Shown: piece after piece, positions 1-29,529 of the stretch | Layout: every line of letters starts with the position of its first letter | Numbering within the stretch: the first letter of the stretch is position 1 | Source: Monarcha castaneiventris obscurior | Taxonomy: Eukaryota > Chordata > Aves > Passeriformes > Monarchidae | Direction: 5' to 3' | Length of the DNA: 64,000 bases | NCBI GenBank assembly: GCA_026261815.1 | Contig: JAMPIT010000434.1 | Location: 16,799,001-16,863,000 of the forward strand | The notes under the pieces: model-generated | Seen by the model: the letters and a program-made list of their open reading frames with translations, nothing else | What the model was told of the DNA's origin: nothing | Databases searched by the model: none | Translations under genes and position numbers: made by a program

Positions 1-660
1 ATGAAAGACAACATGCTTTTATCTTATTTTACTTCTAAAAGGAAGAAAGGACAAAAAAAAAGGTTTAGCTTCAGTATGGCAATTAAGTTATATAGCTTTG
101 AAAGAGAGCCCAAGAACTTAAACAGAAGTGTGCGAAGGAACAGGGGAGAGGGTCCCGTGTATAACGTGGATCAGATGTCTGCTCTGGGCATGGCTGCCGT
201 AGGAGAGGCAGCTCCCTAGCAAGACGTTTATTTAGCTTGTTCAAAGGAACCGCATATAGATCCAGGGGAGATATTCCTTATATGGAAAAGTATGCAGACT
301 ATTTGGAAATAGCTTGCCTAGGATGAAGGCAGGAGAAATGCTACTAGATTCCCGTTCTGAAACTAAGGATCTTCCTAACTGATCCCCATATAACCTTCCC
401 CTGCTGGAAAACAGCATTTGGAAGCTAGTTGAGGGCAATTTTATTTGCAGTCTTCCCTCAGGTGGAGGGTGGGAGAGTGTCTGGCTTGTTTTCATCGAGG
501 TGAATACCATACTTATTTGTATGCATGGAATATGTCTGACATTTTAGGGACATGCTTCTTTTTTTGACAATGCAGAGTATCTTTGGGGCATTGTAATTGA
601 CCCAGTATTTGCCTTATTAGTTTGGATAGTTCCAAGCCTTAGGAAAAGGGCACGGGCAGG
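1..660 (+). other. TPM1: TPM1 intron upstream of exon 1b
   Basis: AT-balanced non-coding sequence before the CpG island. I looked for the coiled-coil coding of exons 2a and 2b and did not see it, so these exons lie further upstream. No repeat family was recognised here. Confidence 0.6.
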
Positions 661-908
661 GAGGGAGTGTCGGCTCGCTGGGATGAGTCTCGCCTTACAC
701 TGGGATGAGGAAATCTTACCTGTCCGGTATGACTCCTCTCCCAAAAGCCAGGCACATCCGCGGAGCCACCCCAGCCGGGCGGGGGCAGCTGCAGCCCCCT
801 CTCCCCTGCCCGTGTCTCAGGAGCCAGGCTGGGTGCAGCAGCATCTGGCGGGTTGGTTGGTGTCACTTTATGGCGCTCATACGAGGGCGGTTTGCGGGAG
901 GAAAGCTG

Positions 909-995
909 GCCCTTGGCCCAGGCTCAGGCCCGGCCCTTGGCCCGGCTCAGGCCCGGCTCTTGGCCCCGGCTCAGACCCGGCTCAGACCCGGCCCG
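909..995. repeat. GC-rich tandem repeat, CCCGGCTCAG units
   Basis: A roughly 23-bp unit containing CCCGGCTCAGGCCCGGC and CTTGG recurs, followed by shorter 11-bp copies of CCGGCTCAGAC. The copies are imperfect. It lies in the TPM1 internal promoter island. Confidence 0.75.
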
Positions 996-1084
996 GCCCG
1001 CGGGGCCCCGCGCACTGTGCCGCCAGGCGGCGCTGCTGCCCCGCCCAGCCACCGGCCACGGCCGCGCTGCCGCTGGGAGTGGCA

Positions 1085-1275
1085 CATCCCGGCCAGGAGC
1101 GGCCCGTCCCGGCCAGGAGCGCCCCATCCCGGCCGGACCTGCCCATCCACCGTCAGGAGCGACCCATCCCCGGCCGGACCTAGCCATCCCCGGTCAGGAG
1201 CGGCCCGTTCCCTGCCACGACCGGGCCAGGACCGGCCGATCCCCGGCAAGGACCAGCCCATCCCTAGGACGGCTG
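1085..1275. repeat. GC-rich minisatellite, about 20-bp units
   Basis: About nine imperfect units of 20-21 bp, each near ATCCCGGCCAGGAGCGGCCC, run head to tail; two unit types (CCAGGAGC and CCGGACCT) partly alternate. The array ends about 130 bp before the exon 1b start codon, so it probably lies in the core promoter or the 5' untranslated region. Confidence 0.8.
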
Positions 1276-1405
1276 GACCGTCCTCCGTGCCCGCCCCGCT
1301 CCCAGCCCGGTGCCGGCAGCCCCGCCCCGGAGCTCTGCAGCGCGGGGGGACTTCCGGGGCTGCGGCGGGCGGAGGGAGGCGGCGCGGGCAGGGCGAGGCG
1401 CGGGC

Positions 1406-16861
<15,456 letters not shown>

Positions 16862-17715
16862 AAACCTTCTTAGCAGCAACCACACTATTTGTTTTATTAT
16901 TTTTACACCTGCTTGCCGTGAAGCCCCATAAACATGTCTTTATTTTAGTTTCACCACAGTCACGAGAACATCTGCTAAATTATGAAGCAGGGGTCAGGGA
17001 AACACCAAAATGGGCAAGCCATATGCGGGTTAAGCTACATTACATTATGGTTTAAATGTGCCATTTCCCAATAAAAATGTTACCTACACTTTGTAGAGAG
17101 TTCAGCAATTCGGTCTGCTTAGTCTTTGAAGAATCCTGGCTGTGGCAGAAAGTGTCCCACCTCAAGTGCCAACTACAGTTTTTACACAAAAAGAATGATT
17201 CATGTTCAAGAGAGATCAGGTGGAAATGGTGCTATTCTGAACAAAAGCTTCTACTTGAAGTCTTTTGTTTGATATCAGACAAGTCAGGAGTTGTCCAGCA
17301 CAGTAATTTATTTTTATCAGAATTTTACTGATCTGTGAGGATTTGGACTTTCTGTGCCTTCTAATTCAGTAAAACAAAGGTATGTAAGCAATGGAGACAA
17401 GTGAAGGCTTCTGAAGGTTTTAAATTGTATTCTTGTAACTCAATACAGAAGTGTAGGTCAGCATTTCACCTTGAGTGTTCATTCAATTGTATTTTTCATG
17501 TTGAAATGAAAGATTCAATAAATTCAGGACAAAACATTAATTTGGAAGAGATTGTTTTAAAATGTATTTTATTTGTGGGGATTTGGGGTAGGGGAGGAAT
17601 TTTTAAACCGATATTCGCCTCACTTTTTTCACACTTTCTTTGAGCAGTCTTAAAAATATACCTGTATGTAAACATTGTATAATGATATGAAATAAAATGC
17701 ACATTTTAGGACATT
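16862..17715 (+). other. TPM1: Last TPM1 3' UTR
   Basis: AT-rich untranslated tail after the neural stop codon. It contains AATAAA at 17,068 and a strong final signal at 17,691. No further TPM1 sequence was seen beyond it. Confidence 0.75.
17691..17696 (+). terminator. TPM1: Distal TPM1 polyadenylation signal
   Basis: AATAAA in ATATGAAATAAAATGCAC, followed by T- and TG-rich sequence suited to cleavage. It is the most 3' good signal of the gene. Confidence 0.75.
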
Positions 17716-20700
17716 TTTTAAATTTTGTTCTCCTGTGGTTTGTTTTTCATCACATCCTCTGCATCCCTGTGTCAACTCTGCACGTGCGCAGTGTCTTTCA
17801 TTGTGGTACACCATTAACACACTGGCTCTCAGTCTCTTCTGTGTAGTTGGCTGATGTATAGAAATGCAGTAGTTTGGACAGATGTGGATCTGTAGCTGCT
17901 CAGGGAGGCCCTTGGAGGGCCATACTGCAGGAGCCTGTCCCTGTCACTTGGCTGCATGCCCAGGTCATGCAGAATGCAATTATCCCCTAGCGGATGAGAG
18001 AGCCTTCCAGAACTGCTCATCATTGACCAAAATGTTTTTGGTAAGACCATTGCAGAACTCCCATAGACCTCTTTGGGAAATGAGTCCTGAAGGCCATGCT
18101 CTTGGAAACACTACCATCTATTTGTATATCTCACCTGGTAATATGTGTTGATTTACTTCAATACAGTGATAAACCTTCTAAAATCATGTGTCATGTTTAT
18201 AAGAGATACTTCCTCTCAACTTTTCACTTCTGGTTGCTAGTTTATACATATGTAGGTGTCTTTACTTGAATTGTGAGGTCTGTTGATGGGCAGCTTCAGG
18301 ACTTGAAAAATAATTTTTATTCCTTCTTTTTCTGTAGTACATTGCTGAAAGCTGATGCTCTCCATCCCTCTAGCAGCAAGGAGCTTGGTAGGAGACAGGT
18401 ACAGATAACCTTCCAGATCACCAAAGAAGTTTCCAGTAGTGGACCCTTAGCAAGCAACTGAAAACAGGTGACTTTATCAGCCACTGGTGTAAGCTGGTGA
18501 AAGGGTAAAGTAATGCATAATAATTTCAGTTTAAGTGGGAGTCAGAGAGGGAAGATGTACTGGTATGAGTCTGGCTTTTTTTGATTGGGTTTTAAAGGGA
18601 GGAACTTGGTAACACTACAAGCTTTTGTGTGATTTATTGGCCAAGACTTCCTAATGCTGCCAAGACATCCTAAATGGAAAGGATGAAATCCCTGGCTTCA
18701 TGTTTCTCTTATAAGTGTTTTTGGGGAGCAAAATCCATGTTATAAGGCTCCTGCAAGGCCTTAGCTTGTGCTAGAGGCTGACAGATAAAGCTCCAACCAC
18801 ATTGTGCACAGGTAAGTTACTCTGATCTCTTGCTCCTTCCTTGCTTGGCACAAGGATGATATGTCAGGTAGTTGAGCTCCAACAGTTCAAGTCCCCATAC
18901 ATGTGTGGCTTCCACTGGTGCTGCTGGAGTCAGGAGGGCTTCCCATAAGGAAGTGCTGTGCTGGGAATTGTTTGTGGAGTAGGGCCCAAGGCCACCCAGG
19001 GAGTCGGAGGCTGTGCAGGAGTAGAACAGAGGAGCTTTTGGCACGGGGCCTTGAGTCTTACACGGCTGAGAGTGCTGCCAGCTCCACTGGATTGCTGTTA
19101 TGGTCCCGTGGAATCTGCTTGAGTCCTAAACAATGTGTCTTAGTGAGGTCAGACCCTTTGTATGCTGCTTAAAATTGCTTTTCAAGAGACCACAAACTGC
19201 TTTGTGGTTTGGGGAATCTGAGTTCAACTCTCACTGTGTCTAAGGGTAAGAGGAGGCTGTGGTTTTCATGTCTCTTAATGATATCATGTCACCATTAATA
19301 GGGCGAGCATGTGCAAGCAAGGAGATAAGAAATAATCTGAAAAAAATCTGTTTGCAGAGTAGACTTCCCCAAAGTGCACTGTTGCAGATGAATCCATAAA
19401 GCTTCATGTTAGGCTAATAAAAGCTTTCCAGTTTCAAGGAGGGCTGAATGGAACAGTGAACGTGATGATGATGAATCACACCAAGTGGCTTTTTTGCTGA
19501 CTAGCAACAGACACATGAATACACGTAAGGGCGTATTAGCTGGAGCAGGAAAATTGTTTCTACCATATCTCATAAGCCACTACCCCTCATGGGCTCTTTG
19601 CATGCAGTGTCTAATCAGACTGAACTCAGTGAAGCTACAAAGCATTGGCTTGTAAAAATAAGTAAGTTGAGCCCTGATTTAACCCCATTCCAGCAAATTT
19701 GCAGCTACTTTGCTATGTTAACTAAAATTTTGTTAAATCACAGAACCCTGCATCCTTCGGCATTCCTCAAAATGCATGTCCTGCTTTGGAGAGTTACTCA
19801 CCCTTTTTTTCAATGCAAAAACACATTTGGCAGTTTGAAATATATCCTAATTGTGCAGCCATGCTCTGTAATTTTCTGGGTTGGTTTTTGAGCTGACCTC
19901 TCTGAATGAAATGAGTAGTTTGGAGAGCACCAGAACTGGCACAACCTGCCTTCTTGCAGATTCCTGTCTCATGGTTGGCTGTAAACTTGGAATGAATTAT
20001 TTTCCAGATATGGAGACATTTGTGTTGTCTCCTGCTCCCTCCTGGGATTTCTCTGATATCAAATAATATACAAGGCATGCAGCAGGGTGTGCTTTCCTTC
20101 CATCAGAACCCTCAGAGGCATGTTCTGTCTATCTTAATGGTTCCTTACGTTCACAAAGCTTACAGAAATGTAATTTATCTTTCGGAGTTCTGTGTGGTCA
20201 ATCAGTTCAATCAAGAGTGATTGAATGGGGTGAGAGATAAGAAAGAAAAGGAACTTAGTTTAAGAAATAAGGCTAAAGCAGTAGGCTGCACCTATAGAGC
20301 ACTGCCTCTCAGTTCTAGCACCTGAGTGAGAAATCTGGATCTGTAAGGTATTATGTGTATTAAATGCTACTCAAAATCTGTGTTGTCAAACTTAACTATA
20401 CTGTTAATGTCATAGGAATATCTGTTACACTGGGGTGGCTGCGACTGCTGTAATGTTCGTTAGTGGCAGCAAAAGAAGAAAGTGATTAGCCAACTAAATT
20501 TTAAATTTGGGGGAGGAAATACTTTTTACATGTCTCAACACAAAAATAGAGTACTTTCTCCTCAGGTGGGATTTTTTTAATAATAAAACAGGAACATCAG
20601 TGAAAGATTAAGTGGGAATTGCAGAAAAAAGGTCAAAGCAGAGGAAACAAGGATAATGCTTTTTATCTTTATGGAGGGTTTTCTTGAAAGTGTGCACAGG

Positions 20701-23700
20701 AATAGCTCTTTTAATAGAGGGAAGCTGTGTAACTTACTGTCTTCAGTGTCTGTTGTGTTCTTTCCAAGGTACAGAGAATCTGTACAAGTTTGCATAATCT
20801 TCTTTGCTTCATTGCAAACCCATCTAGTTTTCTGTAAGTCAGAGCCTTGCCAATTCGTAAGCTGCTGCTGAGAATTGCATAAATGCAGGATACCTCTCAA
20901 TGCCATCTAGATAATCCAGATGGAAACAATGGGAAATAGAAGAAGATAGAAGTCTTACAGACACATAAAACCCCTCACTCCTTTCCATTCATTATTTCCT
21001 GACTCATAATGCACGAAAATAAAAGGACATTATGTATTATTTTGGATTTGAGTATTGTGGACCTTAAGGACACCACAGCACTGGCTTCTTCCTGTTTCCT
21101 TGCTGGTTTGAGGAATAGCTGGATAAAGATTAAACAGCATCTTTTTCATTTAAAAAACAGAGGAAACACAACCCAAGTCCTGCAGACCCTGCAACTTCGA
21201 GTACCACACATCATAACACACTGACATGCAGAGTTGTGAGAACATTCCTCTATTCTTCACAGCAAGAATATGTGGATCATGGGTATAAAGGGTTATAAAT
21301 GTCTGAGGCCATGATCCAGCAAGTATTCTTAATGCCTTCTATTCCAGGGCCTGACCATGATCTGCTTCTTGGGATTGTTGCTTTCTTTGAAGTAGTTTTC
21401 ATTCTTTGCCCTGAGACACAAAGAGAAATGTCGAGGAAGAATCCACGTGGTCTGTCTCAGGCAAAGCTGAGACAGCAGCTGTGGCAAACAGAAATGTTTC
21501 CTTGCCTTAAACCTGCAAAGTGCTACAGCCAGTGATAGCTGGCTGTGCCACTGAGGAAAATTATGCAGGTCTGGTGTTTCTACAGTACAATTTGTGAAAG
21601 AGTAATCAGGATGGTGCAACTGCAAAACTCTGATAAGTTGTTTTAACTTGGGACACATTGGTATTGATATTAATATGGAGATCTGTGTGAGTTTCCAGGT
21701 TAAAAATAGAGCATTTCTTTACAGGCCCAACCAATAGTTTGTTATGTTTTTCTTGACAAGAATATTCGTTGGAGAAATAGCCTGGGAAAATGCCTCAAAA
21801 TCTTTCCTGGATTATGATTTTTTGCAGCCAGCAAGGATGAGCCTGCCAGACTTCTTTCTGCTTAATCTGGATTGCTATGCTACTTCCTTATTTTTTATTG
21901 TACACATGTAGACTATGAAATAGAATAAAAGGGTGATGTAATCTGTGCAGGCTGTCCAGAAAAAAAAACCTGGAAGATTAATTAGGTGAGAAAGTAGGAA
22001 GGGAAACAAGAAGATAGAATTGCACACGGGGGCTAAAGGCCTGTCAGGAGGGTAGAGAGAACATGAAGGTGATCTACAGAGGGAAGAATCCTCCCCTCTA
22101 AATGCTTCTGTGTTGTTATGCCTTGTCCTGCTCCTACAGCCTCCACTTATCTGTGCAGCCACCACATTCCTTTGCCACAGGGGAAGATGTTTGGCAAGGT
22201 CTAGGTAACAGGAAATTCTTTGTCACCCTTGTCTGGATTTAAAGTATGCAGGAACTTTTTCTGTAAAAATCCTTTCAGTGGTTCTTGCCACACTGGCAGA
22301 ATCTGGGTTAAATTCTCTATGCTAGGACTTCATTATCAATTATCTTAACCAGGAAATCACGGCACTTCAGAAAATAAAAATAAAAATGCAAACCCACCAT
22401 TTTTTGCCGCTTTTCAGCAGATAGCAAACATGTAGCACATGTGTGCGTGCTTTTATTACATTCACATGCTGCCATGTCTGAGTGCAAGGCATTTCCAGGA
22501 AATTAACAACTGCTGGGAAGGATTGTGGATACAAGAGACAGCCCAACTTACAACCCAAACTGGTTGTTAGTCCATGGGAGGTGCTCAGTGCTGAGACTTA
22601 CTGTCATAAATTGGAATGAAAAGCACACAGGCTTACGTGTCTGTGTGCAGGAGATACAGACATTATTGCCATTTTGTGCAATTAAGGTATTGACTCCTCC
22701 CTCTGCTTCTCCATGGGTGTATGAGCTGCCAGCATTCGGAACACTACAGCTGGCAAAAGGATTGTTAGGAAGGGTTTACTCTGGATCCATTATATTTGTG
22801 AATCACAAGCTATTAACAGTTTGGATTTAATTAAAGAAAAATTATAAAATCCAAGTTTAAATTGAGTGCAGATTTTGTAGGGATTTGTGCCATTTCAGCT
22901 AAGTTGTTCTAAAGATCATTTTACCAAACCACCCAGGTGCATACACAGCTTTGGCCATACACACATATGGAGTACATACAGCTAAGGTCTGCCTGTTTGA
23001 CTAAGCCTTAGTCAAACAAACAGTTCCATTAGAGCAAAGTCTCAGTGTTGTAGAATTGAACTTTAATAGCCATTGCACAATGAAAAGTTCTCTCTTGTGT
23101 CAAAGCTGCTGCGTCTTTAGCTGCTGTGACATTTGGTATGTAGGTTTAAAAACCAAACAGCTGCCCACAATGAGCATTGCAATGTTATATTTCAATTTCT
23201 AAAGAAAAGGCTGATGTTCAGAGGTGCTGAGCAGTTCTTACTTGATCTAAGTAGGACACCTGAATACTGCATTAAAGGTGTGCGATGGCAGAAATCCCTT
23301 TTTAAACTACTTTAAACCCAGAAAGTCCTGAAATCTGTTTTCCCAGTTTCTCTTTTGCCCATGTCTGTTTTGCCTGTGAATCAATAATGAAGACATTACT
23401 CTCTTAACATCATACATTCACTATCAGTTACAGATGTATTTCTCAGACAACATGGGGATTTAGCTTTGCTTCTATTTTATTTTTCTGGTCGAGAATTTAC
23501 AAGAACACAACTGTCCACATTAAAAAATGCTTTTTACTCACACCTGTTGTTTAAATTTGTCAGGCACTAAGTCAAGTAGGAACTTGTTAGCTTTCATTAC
23601 AACATTTGGAAAAAGTGTCGTCATCCTCTAAGTAGAGCACAGCCTCCCCTGCAGCACCAGCACACCTTGAGCTTGATTCTCCTCTGATGGATGTGTTCTT

Positions 23701-26700
23701 ATCTTGCTTACCTTCACACTGCAGATTGCTTTTATTGGTGATGAAAGGATAAAAAGAACCCAAGCTGAGTGGCAGACATTGAGATGAGTGTGCAGGTAGT
23801 AAAACTGTTCTATTGAGTAATATTAATCACACTGAGGCTTAACTGTAAGTTAAGTGTGTGATGTACATTGCTATACACCAGAAAGTACGAGTAGCATTTG
23901 AAACAAGGAAATGGTCCTGGTTTTGTTCAAGGTAAAATAAATAAATTATAGTATTTCAAATTCAAGCAGTTGGTGAGTTATTCCAAGTCACAAAAGAAAT
24001 GAACTGTCTCACACTTAGTGCTTACTGGAGAAGTCACCCATCCCAGGCAGTTGTCTTCCCTCAGCAGCAGTTTTAAAATTTTTCTTAGTTGTTTCCCATA
24101 GCCCTGCTTGCAAAGGTACGAAACAAATACCTACTTCAGTTTTTGCAAATATCCTATTGAAGTATAAATCTGTGCAAATGTCATTAACTTGATTTATCCT
24201 GAATGGAAAGGGAATGAAGTAAAATTCCTGCTTCCTGATTTGTGTAGCATATAGTAATTGTATACTTAGACATCTTTAGAGAGGCTCTTTTGAAATATGT
24301 CTGAGTTTGGGAAGAAAAATATGAAGAAAAGGAATGGAGTTTGTAGTATGCATGGACTCACTCCAATAAGAATATGCAAACCCAGTGCCAAATGCCTCCA
24401 CCCAAATACCCGAGACGTTACTAATTTGATAAGAGTCCTTTTCCTGTTTTTTACTAGCCTGTGCAGTTTCTCAAGCTATCTGTACTCTGTTCCCACGAAG
24501 AGCAATTTTAGTGGCACAGAACGTGTCTGCAAAGTGAAATGAAGGTGTAGTTGCTGCACAGGTAGGTGAAAGCACACGGGAATGGATGGTCAGAGCAGTA
24601 AATGTGTGGAAAGTGGGCTGGCAACCAGCCTGCATGTACAGCTGGGTGAGTATTTGGCATAAACTGCAGAGAAGCCTTTTGCTTATGGCAGTAGATATCA
24701 GTAAAAATATATGCTGGGGCTTCAAATAATGTTGAATGGCTTGAAAAAATTGCTAGACTAGGTACTGAGCAGGATCTAGAGTCTTGTCTCTAGAAGAACA
24801 TATAAGTACAGTAAATGCAAATCAGGACTGTATTCTTCACACAGGGTATGCCTGAAGATTCACACAGAAAATCCAGAACTACATTTTCCTTCCTGCTGCT
24901 GTATCTGTCCAAACAAATGTGCCTGTTGTCTTTCTTCCTGACTTGTAGACACCTGCTGTGGAGGTGGCACTTGGTGCTGGCACTTCAGGATGGCTGAAGG
25001 CAGTTGCCTGGCCCAACTCTCCCCTTCTCTCACCAGTAAGTCAGTGTCAGGCTGTCAGAGTCCTCACAGCCACATCTTTGACTCACAGACTCTGGGACAT
25101 GTTCATTTCATTAAGCTTTGCATTTTGGGGAGAAAGGGTGGAAAGAGAGGCACCTCTCTTTCCACCTCACCCCGTTGTGAGGAGCTCTTCATTGACCAAG
25201 CCAGAAAGCTTTCCCAAGTGCCTGCACGTGTAATTCTGTCTTTGAATATGAGCCTCACAATACCTCGTGGTTAATATGTTTCATCTTTCAGGTGTTTTAC
25301 ACCTTCCATGGTTTGTTACTTTGTTTTGAAACAACATAGTTGAGTCTCAAAAGATACACATGGAAGATTAAAACTCACTGATGCTGTGTGGTGCCTCTGG
25401 GGCTGTGAGCAGTGGTGATGCACACCATCATTTTCCATGTTGTCTTGTACCTCTGCCCGGTAAGTGGGAGAAAAGCTGGAGAGGGTAAAAAGGTTACACA
25501 CAGCAACTGAGTTCTAATGGTAAATGTGAAGATATTCTCAGGCACAAAAGTGTTCAGTCCTCTCTGTGCTGTTTTCTACCAGAAGAGATTGTTACCTGGA
25601 GAATAACTTCAGGAAAAACAGAAAAAAATGCTGCATGTTTTCTTTTGTTTGGAGGGAGAGTGTGTGTGTGGTGGTTTTCTCTTTTTTACACTGATGTATT
25701 TCACAAATGTTCCTTCACTGCATACTTTCAGCTGGTGAAAATTTTTTATCCTCTGAGTCCCAGAAAGTTTCAAGTAGACCCTGAATTAAAACTATGAGGA
25801 AATCACCACTGCAAACTGGAATTTTAGAACTAATGTTTTTGCAAAGAAGAAAAATAAATGTGTGTGCCCTTTGGCTGATCTGTAACCACACATAAAAGCA
25901 TGGTCTTTTCAGCATTCCTTTTCTTAGCATGCAAAATATTTTCCAAACTCCCATCCTGTTTTTTTAGGAACTGTGTTGGACTGTATGTAACTTCTGAAAC
26001 TAAGGCAGTAACGATGTGGCACTATGAAACTTTCATACTCTATTTTTTTGAAAGTATATAATGCCCAGGTGACACATCCTGAGTAAACAGGAAAATGGAG
26101 TAGGTTAAGCAGAGCTGATGATAAACATGTTGATCTCACTGTCTGAAGACCCACTGCTTTTAATCCTACTCTTTCTTTTGGTCTAGACATCTTATACACC
26201 TAAAGATTTGTTCCTGACAAATGTTTCTCAGCTGAGCTGTTGGGGACTTCACCTACCTATGACCTTAGTTTGGAAAAAAAACCAAACCAACCCAGACAAC
26301 TCAGGGAAGATTTTAATCTTAAACTCAAGCTGTGAGTATGCCCTTATTTCTGTACCTTTAGGGGGAACGTGCCTGGTTTTATGGCTGGTCTGACTGTCCT
26401 AGCATAGAATGTTACTGGTGCACTTCGGTAGGGCAGCACTGTTATGCAGCTCTTACCTTACTTGATAAATAATAATACTCTGAGAACTGCTATACTGACC
26501 AAGACCAAGCAAAAAAAAAAAAAAGTATGTGGGTGAGGAGAATCTAATAACTGAGTTCAGTAATTCTGTGACAACCAAGAAAGCTTCCACGGCAGTAGAA
26601 CTGCTTTTGCTAGCAACTGGTTAAACAGGTGAGGGGTTTTACTGCCATCTACTGTACAAATTCTTCAAGCCAGAGGGAGATAAAAATTCTGGCTCTTGGC

Positions 26701-29529
26701 TCTCAAATGAAATTGCTTCTGAAAAGCGAGAGAAAGCAGAGCTTGATTTCTCTCTACATCTAATATTCCCTTTATTTAACTTCTTTTCAAATTCAGAAAG
26801 AATCTGGGTCTTTTATATCCTTCCTGTGCTGAGAGTAGGAACATCAGGTTTGATCAAGGGAATTGTTATCCCTTCAATCTTTGCATTTTCCATCAACATA
26901 AATTCTCCACATATCTATATATACATAGATAATATTTTAAATTGCTGTTTTCCTATTTTTCTTCATTTTATCTAGTACAAATATAAATTACAGTCCTTTT
27001 TGACAACTTTAGCTTTTGTCTGTTAATTATATTCCATTAGATTCAACATTTTTAGATCCAGAAATATTTAGTTAGTCTTTAAGTATTGGAATCCAGTTGG
27101 GATAATGGGAATCCATTGGATTAATGGACCATTTAATTGTTTCACAATAAATCCAAAAAAGAAAACAAGGAAGCTTCCTTATACTACTACTTTCTTAATT
27201 TTTAAAAGCCTTTTCCTACACATTCAACCTACAAGCTTCAGTCTGGGTATTTAATAATATGAAAGAGCAGAGATGGGCTCATGATTTCAGGTCTGACCAC
27301 CCCTTTATCAGGGGAATACTAATACTAATCACTTGCTTTCTATCTTTCAAACCTTAGATGTTGTTTGTTAAAAACATTACCCATTTTTTTCAATGGAAGG
27401 GTTACATTTAGGGGCATGTCACTGGAGAGTTTGTCAGTGAACTCGAAAAGGAAAGGAGATCACCATTTCAAAAAATAAAGTGATCCAAGTCCAGACCTAC
27501 AAGCAGGAACAGCCATAATAACATCTGTTAAACATTGCTGAGACAGCAGAATCCACAAAAGCATTTGCAGTAATGGAGGAGGACTGACAGAAGTGATGAA
27601 GTTGTTTTCAAAATTCCTGATTTTTTTTTACCCCAAGAGTTATGTTTTAGGAAATATTGAAGCCTCACAATTTGCAAATGCCTCATGTTTCCACAAACTG
27701 GTGACTATCAGCAGCAGAGTGGGCATATTGCACCTTTTGCTGGTGGGCTACCCCACTGCAGAACAGCACAAAAGCTGCTCCGCACCTTCTGTGGTTCCCC
27801 AGCTCACATCATCACAGTGCTGTGAAAGAGCCAGTGAATGCTGTAGCATACAACTGAAGAGCAAGCTAACTGGGAAGATACATCAGCACTTTGTTTGAAG
27901 ATCTTGTATTACTGAGCACTTGGTGTTTGCCTTAAAGACTCTAAAACCTTAAGGGATTCTTGATGGTGAGACTCCAAAGCTGGGCCCAAGTGGAGGTGAG
28001 TGAGCACAGCCCTGACCCATTGGGTCACACCATTCTTTAGCAACCGAGTAAGGCATATCTCAGCACAAACCCAGCAAGCATAGCCTGGCAAGGAGGCAGA
28101 GAAGGGGAAAATCAGCTGCTTTAGTGCTAAACCAACCACGTGGAGTTTCCACCACCATGCCAGGGGGGTCTCCAGATTGACTTTTCTGGCTGTGTTACAT
28201 AAAGAAGATGGATTACAGGTGAGACTCTGTGCCTATACTTCTGAGTCACTGATGGACAAGAATAGAAGAATAACTTTTTTTTTTTTTGGTTAATTTAGAG
28301 TTGGATCAGCCTAGTGCTTGCTGTCCTCATTTTTTTTTCTATTGCTATCAGTAGAAAAAGAGTAGAAAATCCTAAAAACACTGTAAGCCTGATAACCTCA
28401 ACTCAAAGTTAGCAAACCCAGCCGTTTAAAGGAAGATAAAACAGATAACAGCAGGCCAAGTTGTGCTACTGGACTTAGCACAAAGCTCTTCATTAAGGCA
28501 ATCAGAGAAAAATGGCAAGCTCTGTTTCTGGCCCATTCAAAAGTGTGATGTCAAAGAGTGTTTGTGTGAGCAGGTTGATGTAAGAATGCAGAGAATCCTG
28601 CTGCAAAATGCTTCCAGAGACAGTTTAACACAGTGAAAATGAGTCACAAGAAAGTAAATATATCATCTTGTACCAGTTGGGTATGAAGTTGTACTGTGAT
28701 AAGCAATGGAGTTTTATTGAGAAAATACTAATGAGCAATAAATGCCTGCAGTGAAAAGGGTAGCATCTGGTCTGCATTTGACTTCACACATGAAAGCTAT
28801 TTGGCCTGACTTTCTGCCAAATCCTGCAATTTTTGAGATCATCGGACATGAAGAAGATTGAACCTCCTAGGTTAGCATCTCAAAAAAGTAAGCCATACTT
28901 GTAAGCAGAAGTGGGGAGTCTGTCCTTTTAGAAATGCCAGCTGTGCCATCCACACTGCTCTAGGCTGAAACCTGACACTACACCCAGCACTGGAAGATTC
29001 AGCTTTTGTAAGTAATTCCTGATAAACCTAGATCAAATATGCTCATCTTGCTGTTAAAAGGTTTTATCTGGGTGTTAGCCTAGCTTGCTGTACTTCTGCC
29101 TGCCCTATGTTTAGCAGCAGGCTTTTTTCATTTGATTCTGCAAACATTTCCTGGGGAATGTAGAGTTAAGAAATTATTTTGTGGCTTGAAGTATTCTTCA
29201 CCTTCTCTATCTTTTTCTTATGCATCAGTGCAATGAAAGTGTTGGTTAAAACCAGGTTACTTTGTCAGAGCCACATTGGTGCTGGTAGGAGCTACAAACT
29301 TACCTCCATCAGGAGGAAGAGTGAGTGGTGCTGAGCCTGCTGGGGGCTCTGGGCATTCCAGTTATCCAGCAGAGAGGACTTTTGCTTCAAAAACCCTTAT
29401 TTTCAAAGAGTAAGACTTGGGGGAGGATTCACAGGGATTTGGCTCATTTTGCCAAATACCACCTGTAACTGCACATGGACACAGCTGGTGGCTTTTTGTG
29501 GTTAACTAAAGGAACCAGCTCTAAGTCCC
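17716..29529. other. TPM1-LACTB intergenic region
   Basis: Almost 12 kb without a recognisable exon, RNA gene or transposon. All reading frames are short and show no known protein. It holds short homopolymers (A14 near 26,511, T13 at 28,275-28,287). A lncRNA or enhancer cannot be excluded by reading alone. Confidence 0.6.

Noticed and set aside
1..1405. TPM1 exons 2a or 2b
   Set aside because: No coiled-coil coding with flanking splice sites could be found before exon 1b.
17716..29529. tRNA, snoRNA, microRNA or CRISPR-like arrays
   Set aside because: No cloverleaf with A and B boxes, no box C/D pair, no strong hairpin with known seed and no regular direct-repeat array was seen; CRISPR would not be expected in a bird genome.
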